Positions 32,660-43,206 of a stretch of 64,000 nt of DNA are shown piece by piece. A model generated the notes under the pieces. The model was not told where the DNA came from. It saw only the letters and a program-made list of their open reading frames with translations, and searched no databases. The DNA is from Pararge aegeria. Lineage: Eukaryota; Arthropoda; Insecta; Lepidoptera; Nymphalidae. Location of the stretch: NCBI RefSeq assembly GCF_905163445.1, contig NC_053194.1:13310921-13374920 (forward strand). The letters run 5' to 3'. Every line of letters begins with the position of its first letter. The first letter of the stretch is position 1. The translations under genes and the position numbers were made by a program.

Positions 32660-32885
32660 CATTCCAAAGCCACAACGCTTAATACTGCACCAGAAAGGTT
32701 AATTTCTGAATTCTTTCATGTCTGGACTGGTTTTGGACCTGACTGTTTAATGTCGTGTGGAAACCCATTAGGAGTATGGCTTTAATATAACTGCCATACC
32801 AAATAATAGCTTAGACAGTAACCTCCTTAGACTCATCACTTACAATCAGGTAGTATTGCAGTAAAGAGCTAACTTTTAACGAATA
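32660..32885 (+). mobile_element. Decayed SINE-C copy
   Basis: The body is recognisable (TTCTTTCATGTCTGGACTGG, TTAATATAACTGCCATACCA, GACTCATCACTTACAATCAG and TTGCAGTAAAGAGCTAAC). The head is largely lost. Confidence 0.6.
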
Positions 32886-32889
32886 ATAA

Positions 32890-33540
32890 ATACAAAGTGG
32901 GTTACCTATTGACTTGGTTAATGTTTTATTATTGCTGCAAATCCTGTCTCCGCGAGACCAGCACCTTCTGAAGCTAGAACCACGAGAGTTGACAACAAGA
33001 CAAGAAGTTGTAAACAAGACAAAAAGTTGTCATTAAAATAAATATTAAATTAACTTCTGATTGAAATCCGCCACGAAAAATAAATAACGCAGCAAAATAA
33101 AATAATTATTGGAAAATAAATAAACATAAGATACAAATTTATGCGAGTCTCGGTATCAGTTCCATCAGAACTACCACAGATGGCATTAAAGGCAATTATA
33201 AAACACACAGACATAATTCTCTTTTCATCGTAAAGATCTTTATCTTGCAAGCGAGGCGTGAGACTCTTTATGGAGAATAAATTTTAATTGGAGAACACAA
33301 CTAGAATTTATAAAACATTACGACTTAATCGAATCGGGATCGGGTAATGAGCGGAAACATATTATAATTTCAACGTGGGCAGTCTTAAGCTAAGTACACA
33401 CAAAATATAACAAATTTTATTAGCGCTATTTATAAAAACATAATAAATTTAATGAGTAATGATAATATCCGGCTGATCACTCATGTATCACTATCCGTTT
33501 AAATTATAGCTTCTTAAGGTTATGTTGCATTTGAAAGAAC
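32890..33540. other. Unassigned stretch
   Basis: Nothing recognised. Confidence 0.4.
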
Positions 33541-33542
33541 AG

Positions 33543-33575
33543 TTTAAGTGATAAGGCCGCCTTTGCAACCTAACA
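33543..33575 (+). mobile_element. AAGGCCGCCTTT-family fragment
   Basis: GTGATAAGGCCGCCTTTGCA matches the core of the block at 22592 and 4405. It abuts the RTE remnant that follows. Confidence 0.5.
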
Positions 33576-33579
33576 CTGT

Positions 33580-33990
33580 TAGAAATAGGGTATTTTGTAG
33601 GGAATTCCAAAATCTTCCAGCGACTCGTTTGATGTCGACTTTCCACCTCTTTGGGGATCGACTAACGCTGTGTTCTTCAGTGCGGGCTCACAATTTCAGC
33701 ACCTTGGGACCACAAAGTCCACAGGTTCTCCGAGCTATGAGCACTGCTTATTGCCACATTGTCCATTGCCATTATGACTACATCGTCGAGAATCAAAGTT
33801 GAGTAATTAACTCGCCGTGAACGCCCTTTCCAATCCAGAAACAGACGTCCTCTAAAGCAGCAAACAGCTTCGGAGAGATAACATCTCCCTGTCGTACTCC
33901 TCGCTGCAATACCTCGTAGTCTGATCTTGTATACGGACTGACATGGTGGCATTTTCGTAAAAACACTTCAACACTTGGATACCACCGGTA
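33580..33990 (-). pseudogene. RTE-type LINE polymerase remnant with internal deletion
   Basis: On the minus strand, sequence near 33990-33900 reads CHHVSPYTRSDYEVLQRGVR followed by QGDVISPKLFAAL, and the frame from about 33850 reads EDVFLDWKGRSRRVNYSTLI then LDDVVIMA. These are the classic reverse-transcriptase motifs of RTE elements; the catalytic FADD motif has become LDD, and frameshifts separate the pieces. At 33600-33720 the sequence jumps to the C-terminal GRPPTRW region (reversed, TTTCCACCTCTTTGGGGATC), so several hundred coding bases are deleted in between. Dead element. Confidence 0.7.
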
Positions 33991-34084
33991 GTCATTTTGG
34001 CATAAGTGCAGTGATCTCTATGTATGTCTTGGTTTTTTGTAAAGTTTCTTAGTATTTTGTTGCAATAAAGTTTTTTTTTCTATC

Positions 34085-34350
34085 TAATAGGTGATAGCTT
34101 AGTGACTTCGGCTCGCCTTTCGGGGGACTGAGTTTACAAACTTTTACTTTTCTAAGTTATGTGCGCAAGCATTTAATTATCACTTGCTTTAACGGTGAAG
34201 GAATCATTGTGAGGAAACCTGCTTACCTGAGAGTTATTCATAATGTTCGCATAGGCGTGTGAATTCTACCAGCGTGCCGGAGTGGTGGACTACGGCTCAA
34301 CCCTGTCTTGTTCTGAGACGAGACGTGACCCAAATTTGTAGTGTCCAGCT
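34085..34350 (+). mobile_element. SINE-B copy
   Basis: GGTGATAGCTTAGTGACTTC head, CTTTCGGGGGACTGAGTTTA (degenerate B box), TTAATTATCACTTGCTTTAA, GTGAGGAAACCTGCTTACCT and GGTGGACTACGGCTCAACCC. The GATGATG tail is lost. Confidence 0.75.
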
Positions 34351-34369
34351 GTTGTTATTTGGTTTGTTT

Positions 34370-34678
34370 TTAAATGTATTTATTTTTATTTTTATAAATA
34401 TACTACATCGCCATCTAGCCCTAAAGTAAACGTCTTGTGTCATGGATATTAAGACGACTTATTAACTGTACTTACTTAACTTAACGTAACTTGTATATTA
34501 TAAGTATTTATGTATGAAAGACATACATAAATACTTATAATACACAGATAAAAACCCAGACACTGAAAACATTCATGTTCACCACACAAACTTTTTACAT
34601 TTGTGGGAATCGAAACCGAAGATCGAAGCCTTGGACTCAGAAAGCAGGGCTGGTTCCCACTGCGATAGTGGACCGGCA
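34370..34678 (-). mobile_element. SINE-A copy with inverted internal duplication
   Basis: Minus strand: TACTACATCGCCATCTAGCC and TCTTGTGTCATGGATATTAA are the 3' half; GTGGGAATCGAAACCGAAGA, CCTTGGACTCAGAAAGCAGG and CACTGCGATAGTGGACCGGC are the tRNA-like head. Between them the sequence around CATACATAAATACTTATAAT is present twice in opposite orientation, which makes a hairpin at 34496-34542 that other copies lack. Confidence 0.8.
34496..34542. repeat. Perfect 21-bp hairpin inside SINE-A
   Basis: Arms 34496-34516 and 34522-34542 are exact reverse complements with loop AAAGA. The right arm is normal SINE-A sequence; the left arm is an extra inverted copy of it. Confidence 0.85.
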
Positions 34679-34689
34679 ATGTTCTTTTT

Positions 34690-36140
34690 GTATAATTAAA
34701 AAATTAGAAACAAAGTACTTTGTTAACACTATTGTCGAAGTGATATGATGAAAGCGCGTTTTTGTTTATCCGTGTGTAGTCGGCTTAAGGTTAATGTTTT
34801 AGGGTGTTTGGACACAGTTGGACAGGCCTGGACACTTTCACGCCAATTAAAAAGATTCGAGACATCCTCCGTCACTCTGTGTCTTTAAGTTTTAATAAAG
34901 TGATTAGCAAGAAATGTTTCTGTGGACTCGATAGGTGCTGACTACATAATTACCACTATGAGAAGAGCTTTTTTATTTATTTCGGAATTATTTTAATTAT
35001 TATTTACAAAATTAACGCACACATTCTGTATAACATCACAATGTAATAACTGCATAACGCAATGACAGGAGATTTTTAAAATTTTCTTTTACATCTTTTT
35101 AAGTATTAGAATCAATTTACCTAAATTAAACAATAATCCTAAATATAAACGGGCACCACTGACGTATATTTACGTCAGTAACAGGGCCACTTTGACTGAG
35201 ATTATTAATTTTGTAAAAAAATTATACATATAGATAATAGTAATTTCTTATCCTTGTTTAGTTACTATTTCTACAAATTACAAATATTATGTATTGACGA
35301 CAGACGGAAATGTAAAACTTATGAAGAATTTTCGAAAACTCCGCGCAATTACTGCATTAAGTTTCTGTGATAAAAAACGGTCCATGGAGGTTTGGATTAA
35401 CTACAACAGCAAAAGTAATTCAGTTATTTTTTTTTGTTAAATTTTACCTATCCTATAACCGACTTCCTAGTGAAAAGGCACTACTGTACTTTTCAACTCT
35501 TCAGCTATTTAATCTTACATTATTAAACTATCATAAAAATGTACAAGTAGATAAACCAAAAGATCTAATAAAATGATTAATTGAAATCAATATTTGATAA
35601 ATAATAATCGATTACTCAAACGATTAAGAAACCTGTTCGATTCAAACATTATATATAACAAAAACAGACACTCTGATGGAGTAGGTAGAGGTACTTGGAA
35701 AAAATTTACATACAAGATATGCCTCGAATGAATGACAGCAGGAATTTGATAGGAAGAGTGCCGACGTTTATACGATACCTAATCGAATAATTGATTATAG
35801 AGGAGAAACAATAAAGTGATTAGTTCTACAAAAAGAGAGACAATGACTTATTATCCAACGAATAGGTTTCTATTGTTGGCTGCCAGATATTACGTGAAAT
35901 GCTTTGGGGCAGTGTAGATAAAAGTCACTATTACAATACACGTTTGATTTTTTTCTTTTTTGTACACCAGCGTTTTTTTTATTATTATTTTTTGTTCTAA
36001 GATGTTTCGGCAATTTTATTAAGAGACGTTGGACTCGCTTGGTGTTCGAAAATCACACAGAAAAGTAAAATTATGATAGAACCTCTACAAAGTGGTCAAA
36101 CGGCATAAAACCGCGTATTAAAAAAATCCTGCAAGAGAGT
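34690..36140. other. Unassigned stretch
   Basis: About 1.4 kb, AT-rich, no recognisable repeat family or gene. The 69-codon frame at 35367 lacks features. Confidence 0.4.
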
Positions 36141-36141
36141 T

Positions 36142-36188
36142 ACCATGTTATGTCCAGCATTCGATGTCAATTGGTTAAGCAAGATGAC
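36142..36188 (-). mobile_element. RTE tail fragment
   Basis: ATGTCCAGCATTCGATGTCA and ATTGGTTAAGCAAG are the reverse of the ATTGACGTCCACTGCTGGAC end seen at 37070. Confidence 0.45.
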
Positions 36189-36189
36189 G

Positions 36190-36720
36190 AAAAGACAAAT
36201 AGAATTGTTACCAAGCAACAGTTATATTTAATTAGGACTCAATTTTATTTGTTAATTTAACCACCACATAATTACTTTTATTGCAACTTTACTTATAACG
36301 TTGTCCGCTTTCTGTGTCTACATTCATAACGATTTCTTTACAAATTCCGTGGAAACCACTTTTTTCATGAATAAAAAGTTACCAATGTTAATCTCCACCC
36401 TTTCTACTAACTCTATGCAAAAACTCAAGTTGATTGGTTGCTTAGTTTGGGTGTTATGGAAGCTGAGCCTTATCCCGTATTCAAATGAAAGTTTAAAATT
36501 TCGTCGGAGTCGTTATAGCGGGTAAGCCATCTACGTACGCAACATATAGGTATTTTCATAAAACGATGCGGGCACGGTTCACGGGTGCTCTTCCAGAATA
36601 TATGTGGCCATTCTCGCGGTTGCGAGCAAAATTTCAACAACTTCAGTACAAGTATGCCTTGTTTCAGTAACAAATAAACTAACAAACACAGACCTAATTT
36701 AACGCTTGTTTCGTTAGTAT
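36190..36720. other. Unassigned stretch
   Basis: The frames at 36301 (+) and 36470 (-) overlap and have no recognisable domain. Confidence 0.35.
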
Positions 36721-36721
36721 A

Positions 36722-36800
36722 GGCACTGCCTCGTGAGTCTAATGGTTTGCATACTTACCTACGAACTACCTCGTTTTTCAGTTCCCAATCGGGCTGTTTT
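36722..36800 (+). mobile_element. tRNA-like SINE head fragment
   Basis: CACTGCCTCGTGAGTCTAAT, GGTTTGCATAC and CAGTTCCCAATCGGGC look like a decayed A/B-box pair of the family at 9744. Weak. Confidence 0.3.
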
Positions 36801-36837
36801 GCCAGTATTAAGTTTTTCTATTTAGTAACAATTCTTG

Positions 36838-37015
36838 CCCAGAGTGTTAAAGTTGGTGAGGTCCCGTGCTTCAGAGAGCTCGTTAAGCACAAGTAATACA
36901 AACAAGTGATACATATCGTCGAATCCCACCCACCCGCTTTGAAGCAGCATGCTCTGGTTGCTCTAAAACCCCGTCTCTCATGAGAGATGAGGCATGTATC
37001 TGACCATCCCAATCG
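36838..37015 (-). mobile_element. LINE 3' fragment
   Basis: Contains GTGAGGTCCCGTGCTTCAGA, TCGAATCCCACCCACCCGCT and CCGTCTCTCATGAGAGATGA. Such 'TCTCTCATGAGAGA' and tRNA-anticodon-like strings recur in the LINE ends at 40940 and 57665. Orientation uncertain. Confidence 0.4.
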
Positions 37016-37047
37016 GGAATTAATGTGGATGAATATTAGAAGGTATG

Positions 37048-37248
37048 AGTTACTTCATCATCATCTCAACCAATTGACGTCCACTGCTGGACATAGGTCT
37101 TTTGTACGGAGTTCCACAATACACGGTCCTGGGACGCTTGCCTCCAGCGGCTCCCAGCTACTCGCCTGATGTCATCTGTCCACCTCGCTGGGGGCCAACC
37201 CACGCCGCGTTTTCCGGTGCGTGGTCGCCATTCCAGCACCTTAAGTTA
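37048..37248 (-). pseudogene. RTE-type LINE polymerase C-terminus
   Basis: Same region as 14240-14450: reversed GATGATGATG tail at 37055, then CAATTGACGTCCACTGCTGG and the stretch encoding, on the minus strand, the GRPPTRWTDDIRRVAGSHW signature and the final LQKTYVQ. It is cut at the upstream side near AGCACCTTAAG. Confidence 0.75.
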
Positions 37249-37317
37249 CTTACTTAGGCTTAAATAAAATTAATTTCGATAGAAGAACTTTCGGTAACAG
37301 AGCTCCTCCGTGGATAT

Positions 37318-37562
37318 ACTACCGCTTCTTATTTCTGCCGTTAACCAGCATTGTTGTGTTCCAGTATGAAGGGTATCGTTCCAGGTGTTATCACTGGACC
37401 ATGAGGCTTAACACCTACGCTTCAGGTTAATGGACACAGTGCGACACGGTGCAGGACGCGTTCCAGGATAGCAGGATGCTTTGCAATGTGTTGCTCTGTT
37501 TATAGGCAATGGTTTTAAACTTACCATCAGGTAGGTTATCTGCCTGCTCTAATTACTATAAT
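37318..37562 (+). mobile_element. Unnamed interspersed repeat 'E'
   Basis: TTATTTCTGCCGTTAACCAG, CATTGTTGTGTTCCAGTATG, AACACCTACGCTTCAGGTTA, GTTGCTCTGTTTATAGGC and TACCATCAGGTAGGTTATCT recur in the same order at 61855-62125 and, diverged, at 46430-46640. A short part lies at 47680-47790. I take it to be a retrotransposon 3' end from its layout. Confidence 0.6.
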
Positions 37563-37955
37563 TACTATTGTTAAAAAAAAGCAAATGTAAACTAAGACAG
37601 TCTAGTCTTGCGGCAGCATTATTTTTTGTCAGCTCATCCAACAGGGCGGTTCATTGGCCGCGTTCGACTGTATCATTTGTTTATTCGATCATCCGAACTT
37701 GATATTAATCTCTTAACGACGAAAAGATAGATTCTTTAAACAGATACTGAGGAGTCGGTATTTGTTATCTATTACACTGATGTGGTATTTGCGTTGGGGT
37801 GTCATGAGAGCATTGTCTAATTACGTTGAGCTCGATACTTTTCTCTTTGTCTTAAAATACTTAACCCTTTGATAGGAGGAAAAATGTTCAATGAATTATG
37901 AATCATTAATTTATGAATTTTCAGTGAATTTTCAGAATTCCGCGGGACAGTTAGG
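37562..37955. other. Unassigned stretch
   Basis: Nothing recognised. Confidence 0.4.
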
Positions 37956-37956
37956 G

Positions 37957-38028
37957 GAATGTGTTTCACCCGGGAAGTATACAATGGTTTCCCCGGGAGT
38001 CTAACAAGGGGACATGTTGTTTTGGGTT
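37957..38028 (+). mobile_element. CCCGGGxGTCTAACAAG repeat fragment
   Basis: CACCCGGGAAGTATACAATG, GTTTCCCCGGGAGTCTAACA and GGGGACATGTTGTTTTGGGT match the block at 56565-56620 (GTTCCCCGGGCGTCTAACAA; GGTCATGCTGTGGTGGGTTT). Probably a retrotransposon 3' region. Confidence 0.5.
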
Positions 38029-38029
38029 A

Positions 38030-38128
38030 TAGGTTAAATATAGTTGCTATATCCCTAACCGATTAGCCCGCTACCATCTTAGTCTTCATCTTCACATACT
38101 AACAGGTAATCTTGGAGTTCAGGTGACT
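38030..38128 (+). mobile_element. SINE-C 3' body fragment
   Basis: GTTGCTATATCCCTAACCGA, TTAGCCCGCTACCATCTTAG and CTAACAGGTAATCTTGGAGT. The head is missing; it follows directly on the previous fragment. Confidence 0.65.
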
Positions 38129-38129
38129 T

Positions 38130-39285
38130 TGATTTTGACTTTGACTTTCATTGCTTAAATATCACTAAAGTTCAGTAAATAATAACCAAAAGCTCAATAA
38201 ATTTTAATAGCTAAATAGTCCCTACAAAAAGGAGGAGTTACTTTAGGACCAAGTTTTGCAGCAGTAGAAAGAGTTTCAGTGTAAGCGTGAGCTCGTGTAA
38301 AATAGCTCTTTAAATATCTCACAAATAAAGGAATTCAAATTGTTTTGGAATTACAGAAAATTACACGAATAACGACTGTAGTAATTTGGATGACATTTTC
38401 AATTATGAAAGTAATAGAAAACTGCCGCAGTATCACAATAATCATAAAGAAATAGTTTTACTAGCACATATTATTCAAGACCTAATTTATATACTGTTAC
38501 GTTTCAGCATGAAATGCTCAATGATATTATGTGTAAAATTATTGGCAAAGCTTATAGTATTGAGCCCCAGTTAATGCTCCTACAAGCTCGGAACGCACAT
38601 GTCCTTGCTCCATCCGTATAAACGACGTAAACGGAAAAATATATCAGTCTTTAGTCCCACACTCAATAATTTGTATGACGCTAAGCCGCTTACGTGCGCC
38701 GGCGAGCTATAAATTCAGGAATCTTTATAATTTTTAGACGCTCGGCCATTTCTTATCGTCATAAATTGAATATCGTTAAATATGCAGCGCCTCAAGACTC
38801 GAGCCCTCTTAAGTAGGCATTATTCTATGAGATAAAGTCGTTAAGCGATCGGGGTTCCGTTTTAAATAAGTACAATTGACCACGCGTCAATTTCAAAGCC
38901 TGTAACGCTCAAATAAATTACAACTCTAAAACTTTTGCTTTAAAGTGCTTTTTAAAGTGGGTGTGTTCTCATAGTTTTTACTGTACCGGCGATAGTAAAT
39001 AGTGGATAGTTATGTCGTATAATTTTAGTGGTTACCCATCTAATCCGTGAGGGTACATGAAGTAAACTCCGTGAGATTTTATTGGTCGATAATTTTGGAT
39101 TCCCCTCTGAGTAGACGTTTTTAACTCCAGAATAATTCAACTGTTTTAATTATTTTAAAGGTGTTTTGGTTTAGTGATACTGTAATAAGAACTTGTACTG
39201 AAAGCATTAGCATGGTACAAGCATAATACTAAAATACTATCTAAGTTAAAGGAGCATTTAAATTTTGGAGTAGTAGAGCTCTGAT
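38130..39285. other. Unassigned stretch, possible regulatory content
   Basis: 38670-38900 is GC-richer (GACGCTAAGCCGCTTACGTG; GCGCCGGCGAGCTATAAATT) and holds TCATAAATTG, TCGTTAAATATGC and TTAAGCGATCGGGGTTCCG. None of this belongs to the repeat families. Possible conserved non-coding DNA; inference only. Confidence 0.3.
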
Positions 39286-39287
39286 TT

Positions 39288-39355
39288 GACGGCCGATTGG
39301 CTCAGTTTGTAGCGACCCTGCTTTCTGAGCCCAAGGCCGTGGGTTGTCAACCTTT
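39288..39355 (+). mobile_element. SINE-A head fragment
   Basis: GACGGCCGATTGGCTCAGTT, TGCTTTCTGAGCCCAAGGCC and GTGGGTT; it breaks inside the B box, where a CR1/Jockey-like element in the opposite orientation follows after a short A-rich run. Confidence 0.8.
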
Positions 39356-39379
39356 GTTAAATTTAAAAAAAAAAACATT

Positions 39380-39692
39380 TGACAAAATTCATCTTTTGAA
39401 ACGTCAAGCCTATCTGTTTGTAGTGACTCTTCCATCCGTTCGCAAGGCAGATTCTACCGAGAAGAAGCCGGCAAGAAACTCAGCAGTTGCTCTGTTCCAA
39501 CATCAACAATTTACATTTTACATTTTAGCATTAATTTTTCTGCCTCGTGAGAGATGAAAGCGGAGCCAGATGCTTCCAAACAACCTTGCCCTTAAGAAAT
39601 TCATCAATTGTATAGTAATAAATGTGTTTTAACATATTCTTTAAACATATGCATTGGTAGGTCCAAAATTACCTTAGGAATCATATTATCAA
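39380..39692 (-). pseudogene. CR1/Jockey-like LINE C-terminus and 3' end
   Basis: Minus strand from 39692: IPKVILDLPMHMFKEYVKTH, then after a frameshift TIDEFLKGKVVWKHLAPLSS LTRQKN and a stop near 39532. The 3' end then runs through CAGAGCAACTGCTGAGTTTC to CTTGACGTTTCAAAAGATGA. This is the best-preserved copy in the window and links the coding end to the 3' ends at 1080 and 24040. The plus-strand frame at 39297 is antisense to it. Confidence 0.7.
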
Positions 39693-39969
39693 TCTCACAA
39701 ATGCATACGCAGATACGACGATATGCAGATGTCCCTAATTTATGACACTATTTTTTTTTATCATATGTTAACAAAATATGATTAAAAGAAGTTTAAAAAA
39801 GAAACTCCCGGTGTAGACAGAATTTAGTGTTTTATGCTACAACCGTGAAAAACTACGATTGAAGTTATGTAGGTAGGCACCACTTAGTTACCACTGTAGA
39901 CTGATTTAGAATTCCGATAAAATTCCTTGTAGAAGCCAATTAGAGGTATTGATCTATATTTATCACTGC

Positions 39970-40190
39970 AGTTCCTTTTCCATGTTAGCACCTACTATAA
40001 TATTATAGTGCATCATAACTTACGATCAGGCGAGATGCCGTAGTCAGGTGTAAACTGGTGGACCATAAAATCGTTGCTTTGCAGAGCTATTGCGAATCGC
40101 GAAAATTATTCTTTGAACTGTTCAACGGGACGGTTTTGAGCACCTCCCTGGCGCAACGTTGACCGCTGTTGATCTAAACTTTTTATTTAA
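39970..40190 (+). mobile_element. SINE-C fragments
   Basis: A body end at 40000-40055 (CATCATAACTTACGATCAGG; CGAGATGCCGTAGTCAGGTG) and a head at 40140-40180 (CACCTCCCTGGCGCAACGTT, GACCGCTGTTGATC). Probably two separate truncated copies in the same orientation. Confidence 0.55.
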
Positions 40191-40194
40191 ATCA

Positions 40195-40430
40195 TTGCGC
40201 CATAGTGGTGGCGGCCATCTTGCATTCGAAATTTGTCATAGTATAGTATTCTAGCATCCCCATTCATTTTAACCATATAAAGGGAGTTGTAAAAAATATT
40301 TAATCCGCCATTCTTGGCCAGGGCGGCTATCTTGCATTGATTTTCATCAAACATAGCTAAAATCAAAATTGTTTATCTATTCGGTAAATACTATGCTACA
40401 GACCGGCACACACACACACACGTCAAACTG
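40195..40430. other. Diverged direct repeat (GGCGGCCATCTTGCATT)
   Basis: GGTGGCGGCCATCTTGCATT at about 40208 and GGGCGGCTATCTTGCATTGA at about 40321 are related, each followed by a similar T-rich run. An ACACACACACACAC microsatellite lies at 40408-40422. Confidence 0.4.
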
Positions 40431-40434
40431 CACG

Positions 40435-40692
40435 GACGGCCGATTGGCGCAGTTTGCAGCGACCCTGCTTTCTGAGTCCAAGGCCGTGGGTTCGATTCCC
40501 ACAACTGCAAATGTTTGTGTGATGAGCATGAATGTTTTTTTAGTATCTGGGTGTTTATGTGTATATTTTAATTAAGTATATTATTCATAAACATATTCAT
40601 CACAATATCATGACCCATAACACAAGCTACGCTTACTTTGGGGCTAGCTGGCGATGTCTGCGTTGTCGTAGAATAAAAATTATTTATTTATA
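40435..40692 (+). mobile_element. SINE-A copy, full length
   Basis: GACGGCCGATTGGCGCAGTT head, B box GGTTCGATTCCC, TTTGTGTGATGAGCATGAAT, GGGTGTTTATGTGTATATTT and TACGCTTACTTTGGGGCTAG. Ends in an A/T-rich tail. Confidence 0.9.
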
Positions 40693-40737
40693 ATTTATTG
40701 AAACTTATAAAATCCCGCCATTTTTGCTTTGGGCATT

Positions 40738-40850
40738 AAAAAATAGGTCCTGAGTTCGATTACCCGGGTAAGAATATTTAGGTATTGGATTTTACGGTTG
40801 AAGATACTTAGTATCCGGCCGAAGTAACAACGTTGGCAGTTTCTACCACA
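40738..40850 (+). mobile_element. Weak tRNA-like repeat fragment
   Basis: GGTCCTGAGTTCGATTACCC matches a B-box-like sequence of the family at 9744. The following part is not recognised. Confidence 0.3.
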
Positions 40851-40939
40851 TTGCCTCGGAGAACACGTTAAACCGTCGATGCCGGTTATTATCACTGAAT
40901 GTAAGCGGTAATGATTATTGTTCTAGGCCACCAACACGC

Positions 40940-41030
40940 GAGCTACGTGGTGGGTCTATGCTCTATAACTCTCTCCTGAAAGAAAAGGTCTATCAGTTGG
41001 ATATTAATAGGATGATAACGATGATTATAA
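40940..41030 (-). mobile_element. LINE tail fragment
   Basis: GTGGGTCTATGCTCTATAAC, TCTCTCCTGAAAGAAAAGGT and a GATGATAACGATGAT tail. Related to 36838 and 57665. Confidence 0.35.
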
Positions 41031-41373
41031 TAAAAGAATTAGACCTCGAGTATAAAAATACTCTTTCACAAAACTAAGTTTATTTCTCGGTTAAATTAAT
41101 AAGGTTTATCTTGTTTACGCTTTGTAACATAAGCTCTGGTGCCGGCAAAAAAAAGTTTCTCGTCCCCATGTTAGGTAGGCACACATTTTTTGGGCAACTT
41201 TTTCATTCGCATCAGTTTATGAGTGACTTCACATGTCACAACACAAAAAGGATTAAATATATTATGCGGCAAAACCTTTATAAAAAGAAGTACATACTTA
41301 TAAGATATCTGACCATCAACTAACCTTGATAACATTTAATATTATCTATCATTACATATTTGTATATTCATTG

Positions 41374-41655
41374 AAGCGGTTATAGCCCAGTGGGTAGGAC
41401 TTCGACTTTACTTTCGGGAGGCCGAGTTCGAGTCCCAGCACGCACCTCTAACTTTTTTAAGCAATGTGCGTTCTAAGATTAAAATTAAAACTACTTGCTA
41501 CAACGGTGAAGGAAAGTATCGTGAGGAAGGACTGTTATCAAAGCTGGACTTCACCCACCAATCCGCACTGGGCCTACGTGGTGGATTACGCCCTAAACCC
41601 TGCTCACCGTGCCCTGTAGTGGGCCGGTAATGGGTTGATATGATGATGATGACTA
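41374..41655 (+). mobile_element. SINE-B copy, inverted pair left member
   Basis: Nearly complete: AAGCGGTTATAGCCCAGTGG (A box), GAGGCCGAGTTCGAGTCCC (B box), the body through ATCGTGAGGAAGGACTGTTA, and a GGGTTGATATGATGATGATG end. The best representative of the family here. Confidence 0.9.
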
Positions 41656-41687
41656 AACTATTTTAATCGCTTCATCATAAAATTCCC

Positions 41688-41940
41688 ATTACTGTCCCAC
41701 AACAGAACACAGGTCTCCACTATGCAAAGCTGGCCATTATGGTTAACTCTTAACATGCAGGTTTCCTCACGATGTTATCTTCATTATTAAAGCAAATGCT
41801 ATTTATTTGCTTAAATTGAAAACGCACATACCTTTGAAAAGTAAGAGGTGCGTGCTGAAAATCGAACTTCGAACTTCGACCCTCCGAAAAGAAAGCCGAG
41901 GCTCTAACCACTAGCCTATCAACGCTATGTCACCTGTGTC
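41688..41940 (-). mobile_element. SINE-B copy, inverted pair right member
   Basis: Minus strand: ACTGTCCCACAACAGAACAC, CATGCAGGTTTCCTCACGAT, GAAAACGCACATACCTTTGA and TCTAACCACTAGCCTATCAA. It lies about 30 bases from the plus-strand copy and could pair with it in a transcript. Confidence 0.85.
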
Positions 41941-41999
41941 ATTATCCTCAAACTGTCACTATTGGGCACAAGTTTTCCTCGCAGCAGAGAGCTACTCAG

Positions 42000-43200
42000 A
42001 GCTTACTGCCTCCAGGCTGTTCTGTTACAGGTTCGCGGGATTTTAAGAATTAACAAAATGTGATAAACGCCACCAACCTTTATTGGAACCGCTTTGTTGG
42101 CAATAGCCTGATCTTTTTCTCTTTTAGAAGAAAATGCCTTTGTCCAGCACTTAATAAGGTAACTACATTTTTTTTAATTTATACCTTTTTATTAATTTCA
42201 AACATAAAGGTATATATCAATCCATATGAACAACCTTCTAACGCTTAACTGCCTAAGAGTTCACAGTTTTAACGGTAATTAATGCAAATTAACGATAGTT
42301 AAAACAACTTCGAATTTAAACATCATTCGGTTCGCGTGATATGCCGCTAAAGCCACGGTAATAAACCCACATGCCTTCACTAATAGTTGTAAAATGTTAA
42401 CGTAAGACTTTTAAGTGCTCACGTGAAGGATCAGATCAGACACAAGAGGCAGTACTTTAGCATCATTTATCTCATTTAGTAAATGCATTGAAATGGACAG
42501 AAGCAAAACAGAGCGAAGACGATCAGGCTGAAGATACGCGCCACAGGATAATTTTTATTTCCACCTATTAAGTCATACAAATATGACGAGAAAATTGTAA
42601 ACTCAACCTCCTCGTAAGGCGTAAGCAGGAATAAAGCAATCAAATTATTAGGACATACTGCGACAAAATTATCTCATCATCTGTAAATTTTCTGAAACTT
42701 TTATTAGCGCTTGGCTTCAATGGCACGTGATCGTAAATGCGATGCAATCATAGGTATAATATGATTACCCTTAAGATGATTTTTCACTCTTAATTTGAAG
42801 GTGCTCATGAATAGAAAGGGAATAAGATTTCAGATACTTGCTGTAAGTATTAGAAACTTATTCTAGGTAAAGGTGCAGAGCCTTACAACGCCTCGCAGTT
42901 CGACTTAAAAAGTTGCTTCAGAAAGTGGATCATATAATTACCTGGGTTTGGAGGTATTAAACTATTCCCACATTTCGACGTCCATATGCATTTCTCGAAA
43001 TACGAATAAATTCCAACTTGGCGTTAGTTTACTCGAAATCTATAAGACTCGGTTGGCACGGCTTAGTGCATTTTATTTTAAAGTCCACAGAAGAGCGTGC
43101 ATATGATACCGTCCTGTTCATCCATAAGATCAAAAATCAGTTATATCTACGTCCATTTAATTTACATAAAGTCATCAGCAAAAAAATTTAGAGCCTATCC
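42000..43200. other. Unassigned stretch
   Basis: About 1.2 kb without recognisable repeats. 42300-42600 has moderate GC and a mixed sequence, but no supported gene. Confidence 0.35.
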
Positions 43201-43206
43201 TAAATG

